Assembly (NCBI RefSeq): GCF_002709775.1
Contig: NZ_PAQR01000018.1
Coordinates: 1-64,000, forward strand
Source of the DNA: Thalassospira sp.
Lineage (GTDB): Bacteria; Pseudomonadota; Alphaproteobacteria; Rhodospirillales; Thalassospiraceae
Direction of reading: 5' to 3'
Length of the DNA stretch: 64,000 nt
In this document: piece after piece, positions 32,649-41,011 of the stretch
How positions within the stretch are numbered: the first letter of the stretch is position 1
Layout of the letters: every line of letters starts with the position of its first letter
Position numbers and translations under genes: made by a program
Notes under the pieces: model-generated
Databases searched by the model: none
What the model was told of the DNA's origin: nothing
The model's input: the letters and a program-made list of their open reading frames with translations, nothing else

Positions 32649-33253
32649 GCCTGATCTTCAATCGTTTGATCCAGCCGTTGCGTCGTCGCGTGATGCTGAT
32701 GGTGTCCCGTGCGGTGATCAAGGTCGTGAATGACGCCGGGGGCATCCAGAAGCTTCAGATCGTCGGCTATGACGGTGAGCTTCTTGAGGGGGTCGAGCGT
32801 TTCCAGGAATATGGACTGACATCCGTACCAAAGGGCAATGCTGAGGCTGTGGCAACGGCCGTCGGCGGCAATCGTTCTCATACCATCGTGATCGCCGTTG
32901 ATGATCGCCGTTTTCGTCTGAAGAACCTCGCACCTGGTGAAGTGGCCCTGTACGACGATCTTGGCCAGAAAGTGTATTTGAAGCGCGACGGCATTCTGAT
33001 TGAGACAGACCAACCATCCGGTGTGACGGTCAATGCGCCTGCTGCGACGGTGAATTCGGACACGGTTACAACCAACGCGACCGAAGTCACGGTGAACGCG
33101 GCCAGGGCCGTTATCAACAGTGATGAAATTCATCTCGGCGCTGAAGGTGGACAACCGATCGCACGTGTAGGCGATCTGGTTGATGTTGCTTCGGGCAGCT
33201 CTGCAGGCCAGTGGCCGATTGTTTCTGGCTCTGACAAAGTGAGGGCCGGTTGA
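32636..33253 (+). CDS. baseplate spike protein V (Mu gp45-like)
   Basis: 205 aa from ATG 32636, 13 bp inside the previous gene. OB-fold start (QKLQIVGYDGELLEGVERFQEYGLTSVPKGNAEAV) followed by a repeat-rich triple-helix part (VTVNAPAATVNSDTVTTNATEVTV). This is the membrane-piercing tip of the contractile tail. Confidence 0.9.
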   Translation: MDRISLIFNRLIQPLRRRVMLMVSRAVIKVVNDAGGIQKLQIVGYDGELLEGVERFQEYGLTSVPKGNAEAVATAVGGNRSHTIVIAVDDRRFRLKNLAPGEVALYDDLGQKVYLKRDGILIETDQPSGVTVNAPAATVNSDTVTTNATEVTVNAARAVINSDEIHLGAEGGQPIARVGDLVDVASGSSAGQWPIVSGSDKVRAG

Positions 33254-33702
33254 TGGACGTCCTGATCGCATTTGATGACAAGCTTCTGATCGGCGACATC
33301 AAAACTGTTGCCGGCGACCTTGAAACGGACCCTTCGCTCCGCACTGCGGTTGTCATCAGCATCTTTACCGACGCACTGGCCAACCCGGACGATGAATTGC
33401 CAGCCGGTGAAACGGATCGACGTGGCTGGTGGGGAGATTTGTTGCCCGAAGTCGAAGGCGACAAGATCGGATCACGCCGCTGGCTTTATGTCCGTGAGAA
33501 GCAATCACCAGAAACCGCTGAGAAGATCCGCGAAGCCGATCAGGAAGCCCTGCAGTGGCTGATCGATGACGGGATCGCAGCGTCCGTGTCTGTTACGACC
33601 GAATGGATAGAACGCGGTGTTCTGGCCGAAGAGATCAAAATCACCAAACCCGATGGCGACCAGGTGAATTGGCGTTTTAATCAGCTGTGGGAGAACCTGT
33701 AA
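33253..33702 (+). CDS. baseplate wedge protein (Mu gp46-like)
   Basis: 149 aa from ATG 33253, overlapping the spike stop. TDPSLRTAVVISIFTDALA, RRGWWGDLLPE and GSRRWLYVREKQ are gp46 (GP46 family) motifs, related to phage W/gp25 wedges. Overlaps the next start (TAATG). Confidence 0.9.
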   Translation: MDVLIAFDDKLLIGDIKTVAGDLETDPSLRTAVVISIFTDALANPDDELPAGETDRRGWWGDLLPEVEGDKIGSRRWLYVREKQSPETAEKIREADQEALQWLIDDGIAASVSVTTEWIERGVLAEEIKITKPDGDQVNWRFNQLWENL

Positions 33703-34772
33703 TGCCATTCTCGCGTCCGACATTGGCGGATCTGGTGAACCAGATTTCAAGTGATATCAAAAGCAATCTGACCGATGCGAATGCCTGGCTGCGTCGTACC
33801 GTTCTGGGTGTTCTGTCACGCGCATTCGCCGGTGCGTTGCATGGGCTTTACGGCTTTATTTCCTATGTTGCCAAGCAGGTCTTTCCCGATACGGCCGAGA
33901 AGGCATTTTTGCGCCGCTGGGCTTCGATCTGGGGTGTAAAACCAAAGCCGGCACAGGCTGCGACTGGCAATGTAACCTTCACCGGACTAATCGGATCTAC
34001 CATCCCGGTTGATACGGTCCTTCAGCGCTCTGACGGGGTCGAGTACGTCACGCTCGCCGCCTTGGACCTTGCTGCAGAAACCGGAACTGTCGCGATCGAG
34101 GCGATTGCGGGCGGTGCCACCGGCAATCTGGATGCTGGCGCAACACTGGCACTTGTTGAGCCGATCGTAGGCGTTCAGACCAATGTAACGGTCGCGGCCG
34201 GTGGCCTGTCCAAGGGCAGTGACGCAGAACAGGATGAGTCGCTTCTTGCACGGTTGCTCAACCGTATCCAGCGCCCGCCGCACGGCGGCAACAAGGACGA
34301 CTATGAGACTTGGGCAAAGGACAAAGAGGCACATGGCATCGATGTCACGCGGGCCTGGTCAAACCCGCTCGAGCTTGGCTTGGGTACGGTTGTCCTACGC
34401 TTCATGATGGATGACACCCACGGTGATGGTATTCCGCTGCCTGCCGATGTGGCGACTGTCGCAAGCTATATTGATGAGGTTCATCCTGTAACGGCCGAAG
34501 TTACGGTCGTAGCGCCGGTGGCTGTTGCTGTGGCGTTCCAGATCTCCGGTCTGACACCAGGCAATGCAGCGGTCCGTTCTGCCATCGAGGCCGAGCTTCG
34601 CGATCTGATCCGCCGTGAAGCAGAACCGGGTAGCACGCTGTTGATCAGCCATGTTCGCGAGGCGATCTCGATCGCGGCCGGCGAGACCGATCATGTCCTG
34701 GTTGCGCCCAATGAGAACCTGGTCGCGGACACGCATGAAATCTTCACCTTTGGCAACATTACCTGGAGCTGA
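33702..34772 (+). CDS. baseplate J-like protein (Mu gp47)
   Basis: 356 aa. FSRPTLADLVNQISSDIKSNL, GLYGFISYVAKQVFPDTAEKAFLRRWA, RIQRPPHGGNKDDYETWAKD and GLGTVVLRFMMDD are the usual Mu gp47/baseplate J blocks. Builds the wedge arm linking hub and fibres. Confidence 0.94.
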   Translation: MPFSRPTLADLVNQISSDIKSNLTDANAWLRRTVLGVLSRAFAGALHGLYGFISYVAKQVFPDTAEKAFLRRWASIWGVKPKPAQAATGNVTFTGLIGSTIPVDTVLQRSDGVEYVTLAALDLAAETGTVAIEAIAGGATGNLDAGATLALVEPIVGVQTNVTVAAGGLSKGSDAEQDESLLARLLNRIQRPPHGGNKDDYETWAKDKEAHGIDVTRAWSNPLELGLGTVVLRFMMDDTHGDGIPLPADVATVASYIDEVHPVTAEVTVVAPVAVAVAFQISGLTPGNAAVRSAIEAELRDLIRREAEPGSTLLISHVREAISIAAGETDHVLVAPNENLVADTHEIFTFGNITWS

Positions 34773-34777
34773 AGGTT

Positions 34778-35362
34778 ATGCGGGCAACGATCGATCAATA
34801 TCTCAACAACCTTCGATCCCTGATGCCAAAGGGCAAAGCCTGGGCACGCGAAAATGAGGCGGCCCTGACACGGCTGCTACGCGCCTTTGCTACGCCTCTC
34901 ATGCGGGTCCACAACCGCGCAGTTGATCTGATCGATGAGGTTGATCCCAGAACGTCGGTTGAACTCCTGCCCGATTGGGAACGTGTTTGCGGGTTGCCAG
35001 ACCCGTGCAGTGGCCAACCTGAAAGTTTGGCTGAACGTCGCGACCAGGTTGTCGCCAAACTTGCCGCACGCGGGGGGCAATCAATCCCGTTCTTTATCGA
35101 GCTCGCCCGCAACCTTGGTTACGAAGTCACGATTACCGAGTTCCGCCCCTTCAGGTGCATTTCGAAATGCAAAGACCCGCTGACGCAGGGCGATTGGCGA
35201 TTTGTCTGGCAGGTCAACGCGCCCGCCGAAACCATTCGCACCATGAAGGCCAATTCCGGCTGCTCTGAGCCATTGCGGACATGGGGCAACGCACCGCTTG
35301 AATGCAACTTCAATCGCCTGAAGCCGGCGCACACCAAAGTCATTTTTACCTACGGAGCCTGA
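34778..35362 (+). CDS. tail protein, Mu gp48-like (DUF2313)
   Basis: 194 aa. NNLRSLMPKGKAWARENEAALTRLLRAFA, RTSVELLPDWERVCGLPDPC and LAERRDQVVAKLAARGGQSIPFFIELARNLGYEVTI match DUF2313/YmfQ. P2 gpI-like, connecting the wedge to tail fibres. Confidence 0.92.
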   Translation: MRATIDQYLNNLRSLMPKGKAWARENEAALTRLLRAFATPLMRVHNRAVDLIDEVDPRTSVELLPDWERVCGLPDPCSGQPESLAERRDQVVAKLAARGGQSIPFFIELARNLGYEVTITEFRPFRCISKCKDPLTQGDWRFVWQVNAPAETIRTMKANSGCSEPLRTWGNAPLECNFNRLKPAHTKVIFTYGA

Positions 35363-35363
35363 T

Positions 35364-35948
35364 ATGAAACGCATCGATACTCAAACAAAGGCAACCGATA
35401 AATTCGGCCCGGGCAAACACGGCTTTACCAATGGCAACCCGACGATCCCGACGCCAGCGACCGAACTGGACGAAAGTTGGTTTGATCACGTCCAGGAAGA
35501 GATCGCCAATTTCATCGAAGAACAAGGCATTGTCCTTGACGCGAACAATCGCACGCAATTAGCAGCCGCTATCACGGCGAAGCTGGCCAACGGCAATTAC
35601 TTGCGCGGGAATGTCAGTTCAACCCTCACGGCCGGTTTCTGGACCACGCCGGTTGCGGCCACGGTCAATGCCGGGGATGTCACCTTGCCGGTGGCATCGG
35701 GCAACCGTTTCACCCTCACCGCGACCGAGGCGCTAACGATCCTTGCGCCGGACCCGATGCCTGCCGGTGGATCGGCTCGGCTTGAACTGACCATTGATGC
35801 TGTCGGCAATCACGCGATTTCGTGGGGGGCGGGTTTCCGGGTCAATCACGGCCAAATCGACACCGATCCGAATGTCGTAAACCTGATCCACATGGAATTT
35901 ACCGGCGCACTTATCGACGTGCATATCACACAGCGGGCGGAGGCTTGA
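35364..35948 (+). CDS. tail fibre-associated protein
   Basis: 194 aa. The N-terminal part (MKRIDTQTKATDKFGPGKHGFTNGNP...TELDESWFDHVQEEIANFIEEQGI) is a common fibre-base motif; the rest is beta-rich. Between gp48 and the large fibre gene, so it is probably a short fibre or fibre adaptor. Confidence 0.75.
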   Translation: MKRIDTQTKATDKFGPGKHGFTNGNPTIPTPATELDESWFDHVQEEIANFIEEQGIVLDANNRTQLAAAITAKLANGNYLRGNVSSTLTAGFWTTPVAATVNAGDVTLPVASGNRFTLTATEALTILAPDPMPAGGSARLELTIDAVGNHAISWGAGFRVNHGQIDTDPNVVNLIHMEFTGALIDVHITQRAEA

Positions 35949-35951
35949 TTA

Positions 35952-38174
35952 ATGTCCATTCTGTTTGACAATCCGCCGCCTGCAATTGGCTGTGGTGATC
36001 CGGGTGATCCGATTGAATTTGGCTGTCTGTTTGATGGTAGCGGCGAGCTTACCAAGACATTCGCGGAGGCTGGTAATCGTCAGGAAATGACTATCCTTGT
36101 TCGGCTCAAGCTCGCAGGTCTGCCTGCTACCCAGAGAGCTGTTCTTTCTGCAAACGCTGGGGCGAACCGAACTGGAATTTTAATCAGTAATTCGCGCTTG
36201 GAATTGCATGGAGATGGTGCCATCCGGTGCCGATCAGATGCGCTATCTCGCGATTACGCAGGGCACACAAGTATCGTGCTGCATTTGCAGTCAACGAATG
36301 CGGACGCGGATCAGCGAGCAGCTTTCTTTGTCGACCTGAAGAAAATCCCGGTGACTTTCCCGGATGCTATCCCCTTGGATTGGAATTCTGGATTTTTCTC
36401 CGCGACCCAACATGCCATTTCTGGCTTGTTGTCTCCCGGAGACAACCGCCTTTCAGGATATGTTTCGGAAATCATCGCGATTGAAGGTTCGCTGGTCGCA
36501 CCAGAAGAGTTTGACTACGTGACATCATATGGGCACGTAAGGGCAAAGCGGTTTGCCGGAACGGGTGGTGGTACGGCTGTGTACGGTCCCAAAGGCTTTC
36601 ACCTGGACTTTGCCGATCCGCTTGATCTTGGCAAAGATATCTCGGGTAATGGCAACCACTTCACATCAAGCGGTTTGACGGCCAATAATCAGGTCACGGA
36701 TACGCCAACAAATACGAAGTCCACCTTTAACCCAACGTTCCCGCCAATTGCAGGGAATAATACGGGCGTGTTGTCGTTTGCGAGCGGCAACCGGCGCATT
36801 GAAAGCTCTACGCAATTCATTGGTATTGTCCCTCAGACATCTGTGATCCCGAACGAAAAGAAATGGGTGAGCCGGACAACGATAGAGTATGTTACAGGCG
36901 TGGCGGGTGTTTCTGCTGTCATTGAACAAGGTGCCACCGACTTCTCAGGCAACGTGGTGTATCTCGAAGCCAATGGCACCATTTACGTTGACAACGCAAT
37001 CGTTCAATCCGGCCTCGGATCGATTGTCGCGGAAGACGTGGTGGATACGTTTGTCGACCCACAGACAAGGCAAGTGTTTTTCAACCTGAACGGCGCACCA
37101 TTCGGGTCACCCGTATCCATTCCCGGGACCGGCAGGCTTCTTTTTGCTTATCCAGATGCGCGAAACACAGGCGGCAGTATACAGCAATTAACCGATATAT
37201 CACCGATAGCCGACTACTACCCGTTGACATCGGCCTATATGCCGTGCCCGGATATCCTTAACCCGGATGACTACTTTACAATCCGCCAATCCACCGGGGG
37301 GGCAGATGTCACCGACCTGCCTTGGGATACGCGAAGCCATAAAACTCTCGTTATCTCCAAAAGGACTGATACTAATCAGCCTTGGCGCATTCATGACACA
37401 TTGAGGGGCGCTGGGCTGCCTTGGTCACCAAACCCAGCGGACCCGGAAATCACAACCGAACTGGATGGGCTCACTGCCTTTACCGATACCGGTTACACAA
37501 TTGGGGCTGACGCGCCATACCAAGGTTCTCGTATAGACTATGTTTTCCGAGCAAGCCCCAAGTCCGGCTTCGATATCCTGACACTTGATCACGTCAATGG
37601 CGCTGCCTCAACTGTTCCGCATTTGGCCGGTGGCGCGATTGAATATGCTTGGGTCATTCCGTTGGACGGCGGCGACCGGCGCGTTTTTCACTCGAAATTG
37701 CCATCGGGCGACTACCTGAAGCTCAACGAAAATGACGTTGGCACGGATGTGGGGTGGTTTTCATCCGCGGCAAACACGGTGACGCTTGGGGCTTCGATGC
37801 CATCTGGGCGATACATCCTTTATGTTTGGAGGGCAGTGCCCCAGTTCTCGGCATTTGAAGTCCATGCCGGTACAGGCGATTCCGATGGCGCGATGGTACC
37901 AGTCGATTTCCAGCCCCGTGTGTGGCTTTGCAAGCGGGACGGAATTGGTCAACACACCGCAATTCAGGACACTGAGCGAAACCCGGAAAACCCTGCTACG
38001 CAAGTGATGTATCTGAGGCTGGATAACGCCAGTTCCGACACCGGGGAACCTGTAGATTTCGTTTCAAGCGGTGCGAAAACCAGATCCAATTCAATTGGGA
38101 ACAACGCCAGCGGATCGCTTTACTACTCTGCCCTTTGGGCAGAATTTCCCGGCAAATTCGCGCGTGCGCGATAA
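35952..38174 (+). CDS. large tail fibre / receptor-binding protein
   Basis: 740 aa. Several beta domains: a lectin/laminin-G-like first third (FFVDLKKIPVTFPDAIPLDW, SGYVSEIIAIEG), then FHLDFADPLDLGKDISGNGNHFTSSG, often seen in phage fibres, a SPRY-like middle, and a C-terminal domain with KTLVISKRTDTNQPWRIHDTLRG and SALWAEFPGKFARAR. Probably binds the host surface. Base composition is a little lower in GC than the tail genes before it, as usual for exchanged fibre genes. Confidence 0.8.
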   Translation: MSILFDNPPPAIGCGDPGDPIEFGCLFDGSGELTKTFAEAGNRQEMTILVRLKLAGLPATQRAVLSANAGANRTGILISNSRLELHGDGAIRCRSDALSRDYAGHTSIVLHLQSTNADADQRAAFFVDLKKIPVTFPDAIPLDWNSGFFSATQHAISGLLSPGDNRLSGYVSEIIAIEGSLVAPEEFDYVTSYGHVRAKRFAGTGGGTAVYGPKGFHLDFADPLDLGKDISGNGNHFTSSGLTANNQVTDTPTNTKSTFNPTFPPIAGNNTGVLSFASGNRRIESSTQFIGIVPQTSVIPNEKKWVSRTTIEYVTGVAGVSAVIEQGATDFSGNVVYLEANGTIYVDNAIVQSGLGSIVAEDVVDTFVDPQTRQVFFNLNGAPFGSPVSIPGTGRLLFAYPDARNTGGSIQQLTDISPIADYYPLTSAYMPCPDILNPDDYFTIRQSTGGADVTDLPWDTRSHKTLVISKRTDTNQPWRIHDTLRGAGLPWSPNPADPEITTELDGLTAFTDTGYTIGADAPYQGSRIDYVFRASPKSGFDILTLDHVNGAASTVPHLAGGAIEYAWVIPLDGGDRRVFHSKLPSGDYLKLNENDVGTDVGWFSSAANTVTLGASMPSGRYILYVWRAVPQFSAFEVHAGTGDSDGAMVPVDFQPRVWLCKRDGIGQHTAIQDTERNPENPATQVMYLRLDNASSDTGEPVDFVSSGAKTRSNSIGNNASGSLYYSALWAEFPGKFARAR

Positions 38175-38188
38175 ACAGGAGACAGACT

Positions 38189-38875
38189 ATGACAGCGCTT
38201 TATGCGATTTGTGACGATCAGTGGGTTTTGGCCCGCGTGGCCAACAGCCCGATGGGCCTTAAGGCGAAAACAGGTAAAACCTACAACAACGCGGCCTTGG
38301 CCACCGTCGAGGATTTGCGGGCGAACTTCGTGCTGGTGATTGATCAGGGGAGCAAGCCTGATCAGGAATGGCAGACGGTGATTGGCAACCCGCAAGTGGT
38401 GATTGACGGCGCTCCGAACGAGCCGGAAACCATGACGGCGACCTTGCAGTACATCACACAGCCGATCAGCCTTGAGGCGGCGAAGGACAAGCTGCGGAAA
38501 CGTGCGACTCACTGCTGCAAGAAAGCCATGTTTAGCGGCTGGATCTGGGATCGCGCGGAGGGTGAAAGTTACGTCGTGCAAACCGATGAAATGAGCCGTG
38601 CGAATATCGCTGAGAAAGGTCGTCTTGCCGATCGGCGGGTCGCAGCGTCGGATGCCACGCTGATCCCGTTCCGGATGGCCGATAACTCGACGCCAAAAAT
38701 CACCCCGGCAGAAATGACCTATATTGCCGACACGGTTGCCATCCTGCGTGACGATTGTATCGAAAACCTCGATGCGGTCTGGGCGTCGATCGAGGCGCTT
38801 CCGGATATTGAGGCCTGTATGGCGTTTGACTGCTCTACGGGCTTCCCGGCTGTGCCAGACCCGGAAGCGTCATAG
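38189..38875 (+). CDS. tail fibre assembly protein (DUF4376 C-terminus)
   Basis: 228 aa from ATG 38189 (CAGGAGACAGACT upstream). An N-terminal region unique to this phage is followed by a DUF4376-like end: EMSRANIAEKGRLADRRVA, LIPFRMADNSTPKITPAEM and AVILRDDCIENLD-type helices. Such proteins assist folding of the adjacent fibre. Its stop abuts the stop of the convergent membrane gene. Confidence 0.72.
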   Translation: MTALYAICDDQWVLARVANSPMGLKAKTGKTYNNAALATVEDLRANFVLVIDQGSKPDQEWQTVIGNPQVVIDGAPNEPETMTATLQYITQPISLEAAKDKLRKRATHCCKKAMFSGWIWDRAEGESYVVQTDEMSRANIAEKGRLADRRVAASDATLIPFRMADNSTPKITPAEMTYIADTVAILRDDCIENLDAVWASIEALPDIEACMAFDCSTGFPAVPDPEAS

Positions 38876-39397
38876 CTATTGTGTGACACTGAAGAGTAAG
38901 ACCAGGGCGAATATAATAGCCACCACTAGAACGATGAGCGAGATGGCGTCCAATAGAACAGGAAAGAACGACCAGCCTCTGCCAGGCCGAAAGCCGGGCT
39001 TGTCCTGGTGGACCGGCATAGCAAGGCTATGGAAGCGTTCAAGCGCCCCGAAACCCTCGATAATCATTCGGAAACCTTGAATGGCTAAGCCCAAAATGAA
39101 TATCGCAGTAAGAATGGCGACATTGGTCTTCAGGGGGCCGGTAAAGAGCTGAGAGCCGACAAATGTGAGGGAAGCGAGCAAGCCGCCGCAAAGCCCTCTC
39201 AGGATGAAGCTTTGGAAGGTCTTCCACTTCAATCTGACTTCCTGATCGTACTCATCGATCGACTTATAGATCGCTTTCAGTTCTTCGGTGTGGTTTCCGA
39301 TTTTCCGGGCGTTTGCATGGTCTCTTCGGAAATCCATCGCATTTCGGAACCATCCCCTGCGGACGTCAGATTTTTGCTTCTCGTTCTTGGTCATCAT
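38876..39397 (-). CDS. leftward multi-spanning membrane protein, probable moron
   Basis: 173 aa. Cytoplasmic basic N-terminus with RRDHANARKIGNHTEELKAIYKSIDEYDQE, then about three membrane helices (~67-85, 92-112, 147-170). Its orientation is opposite to the late genes, and its stop touches the fibre assembly stop, as for independently expressed morons. It might act in superinfection exclusion or envelope change. No family recognised. Confidence 0.6.
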   Translation of the reverse strand: MMTKNEKQKSDVRRGWFRNAMDFRRDHANARKIGNHTEELKAIYKSIDEYDQEVRLKWKTFQSFILRGLCGGLLASLTFVGSQLFTGPLKTNVAILTAIFILGLAIQGFRMIIEGFGALERFHSLAMPVHQDKPGFRPGRGWSFFPVLLDAISLIVLVVAIIFALVLLFSVTQ

Positions 39398-39415
39398 TTC
39401 CCCGTCATGAAACTA

Positions 39416-39500
39416 GGCGGGGGTCAGGGTGCGCCAACACCCTGAACCGGGAGGGCTTAGCTCCCACGATAAATCGCCCCGCCACCGTTGCAACGGCGGG
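39416..39500 (+). promoter_or_regulatory. branched RNA leader with alternative folds before the methylase
   Basis: GGCGGGG (39416-39422) pairs with CCCCGCC (39477-39483), enclosing two hairpins: TCAGGGTG/CACCCTGA (39424-39431 with 39438-39445, loop CGCCAA) and GGGAG/CTCCC (39449-39453 with 39461-39465). The same CCCGCC strand can pair instead with GGCGGG at 39495-39500 around CCGTTGCAACGG. The two folds exclude each other. The methylase start 27 nt later has no good ribosome site, so expression may be RNA-controlled, as Mu mom is. Confidence 0.5.
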
Positions 39501-39526
39501 TACAGATTAGAAAGACTTGTTTAGCT

Positions 39527-40327
39527 ATGTCGACTCAAACAGTTACGCCTGTCCGCCCTGTCGCCCCGTATCTTGGTGGCAAACGCAATCTGGCCAAGCG
39601 ATTGGTCGCCATGATCGATCAGATTGAGCACACCACCTATGCAGAGCCTTTTGTGGGTATGGGAGGCGTGTTTCTGCGCCGAATCCGTCAGCCCAAGGCC
39701 GAGGTCATCAACGATATCAACAAGGAGCTGGCGACCTTCTATCGCATCCTGCAGCGCCACTATGTGCCGTTCATGGATATGATGAAGTTTCAGATCACGA
39801 CCAGGGCAGAGTTTGAGCGCCTGGTCAAAACAGATCCAACGACGCTGACGGATCTCGAGCGCGCTGCGCGGTTCCTCTATCTTCAGAGAACAGCTTTTGG
39901 CGGCAAGGTTTCCGGCCGAAATTTCGGGGTGTCGGTGGAGCGTGGTGGCCGCTTCGATATCACCAAGCTGGGGCCGATGCTAGACGATCTGCACACGAGG
40001 CTTTCAGGTGTGGTGATTGAATGCCTGCCATATGCTGATTTCATCAAACGCTATGACCGGCCGCAGACACTGTTCTACCTCGACCCGCCGTACTATGGCG
40101 GCGAGAATGACTATGGAAAGAACATTTTTGAGCGCGCCGATTTTGAGAAGCTCTCAGAGCATCTCAGAGGCCTCTCAGGGCGGTTTATCCTGTCTCTGAA
40201 CGATACGCCAGAAGTGCGCCAGATCTTCGACGGGTTCTCAATGGACACGGCAGAGGTCAACTATTCGATCGCGAAGCAGTCTGAAAGCCGCCGTGCCTAT
40301 GGCGAGTTGATCATTTCAAACATCTGA
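39527..40327 (+). CDS. Dam-like (D12 class) DNA adenine methylase
   Basis: 266 aa from ATG 39527. Motifs in Dam order: PYLGGKRNLAKRL (motif X), AEPFVGMGGVFLRR (motif I, SAM-binding) and LFYLDPPYYGG (catalytic DPPY, motif IV); target-recognition part between. It sits at the late right end where Mu carries mom and likely protects packaged DNA from restriction. The ribosome site is weak (AGAAAG ~14 nt upstream). Confidence 0.93.
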   Translation: MSTQTVTPVRPVAPYLGGKRNLAKRLVAMIDQIEHTTYAEPFVGMGGVFLRRIRQPKAEVINDINKELATFYRILQRHYVPFMDMMKFQITTRAEFERLVKTDPTTLTDLERAARFLYLQRTAFGGKVSGRNFGVSVERGGRFDITKLGPMLDDLHTRLSGVVIECLPYADFIKRYDRPQTLFYLDPPYYGGENDYGKNIFERADFEKLSEHLRGLSGRFILSLNDTPEVRQIFDGFSMDTAEVNYSIAKQSESRRAYGELIISNI

Positions 40328-40408
40328 TGGTGCGGGCGGCTTGAAACGGTCGCCCAAGCCTCTTAAATTCCCGATCGGGACAGGTGATGACCATAGTTGA
40401 GAGGCCAT

Positions 40409-40690
40409 ATGGACATTGCCAAGGACGGAATACCGCTAAGCGACACGGTCAGACACGACCTCGAAGCCGTTCACTTCTATTGCCGCACCTGCCATAGATC
40501 GATCTCAAAGACCCCGCAACAGCTGCTGACGCTTGCGTCGCCCGAAACTGGCCTTTGGGCGCTCACCCGTCGCCTACGCTGCAATTCATGCGGAGAGAGG
40601 GATTTCACGGTCCGGCTTGGCTACCCAAGAAATTGCGCCGGAATCGGTAAAGCAATACCGGACCTCCCAGCCAAGGATGATCCGGTATGA
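40409..40690 (+). CDS. zinc-ribbon protein at the phage right end
   Basis: 93 aa from ATG 40409 (GAGAGG 6-7 nt upstream). Four cysteines in two CxxC pairs: FYCRTCHRS and LRCNSCGER, separated by ~35 residues, then VRLGYPRN. A zinc ribbon is likely. In Mu the mom gene is partnered by Com, a small CxxC zinc protein that activates mom translation. This gene is near the methylase but after it and larger, so the analogy is only suggestive. Confidence 0.65.
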   Translation: MDIAKDGIPLSDTVRHDLEAVHFYCRTCHRSISKTPQQLLTLASPETGLWALTRRLRCNSCGERDFTVRLGYPRNCAGIGKAIPDLPAKDDPV

Positions 40691-40978
40691 CGAAAAGTGC
40701 TATGCTCCAACTTTAAATGGCGAGCACTCCAAAACCAAATGTCGCGCTACAGCTGCCTTGCCCGTGGGGTGCATGACACCTGGGGGGAGGAAAGGTGTCC
40801 GTTCCGGGCCTCGGTGCCGTGAGGGAGAGCACGACATCGATGTTTTCGTATCCGACAGTTAGGAATATGCCCTTGAATTGCGGCTCAAAATACGGGGGTT
40901 GGTGACCATTTTGGGGGTAAATTGGGGCAATTGCGGCAGCGCGGATATCCCCTTTATTTCGCAGCCCGACACCCGGAC
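40691..40978 (+). other. right-end region without convincing genes
   Basis: About 290 bp. One hairpin stands out: GACACCT/AGGTGTC (40775-40781 with 40793-40799) with a purine loop GGGGGGAGGAA. Small ORFs (19 and 29 codons) overlap by ATGA near 40773 but look poor. Around 40898-40927 three G runs alternate with AT-rich DNA. TTGGGGCAATTGCGG resembles GGGGCATT sites in the left end and could be part of the transposase-binding region. Confidence 0.35.
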
Positions 40979-41008
40979 AAAAAAGTGGGGCGGGATAAAA
41001 CCCGCCCC
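40979..41008 (-). terminator. leftward intrinsic terminator in the prophage right end
   Basis: GGGGCGGG (40987-40994) pairs with CCCGCCCC (41001-41008), loop ATAAAA; on the - strand six T follow. It lies just past the new stop of the interrupted host gene, so it ends host transcription entering the prophage from the right. Confidence 0.8.
40984..40998 (+). repeat. 15-mer shared by both prophage ends
   Basis: AGTGGGGCGGGATAA matches AGTGAGGCGGGATAA at 1785-1799 with one change, in direct orientation. It overlaps the terminator stem. Could be a common end-binding motif. Confidence 0.45.
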
Positions 41009-41011
41009 AAT

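Noticed and set aside
40533-40862. 109-aa ORF over the zinc-ribbon gene end and right-end region
   Set aside because: First half overlaps the better supported zinc-ribbon frame and the rest has no domain or ribosome site.
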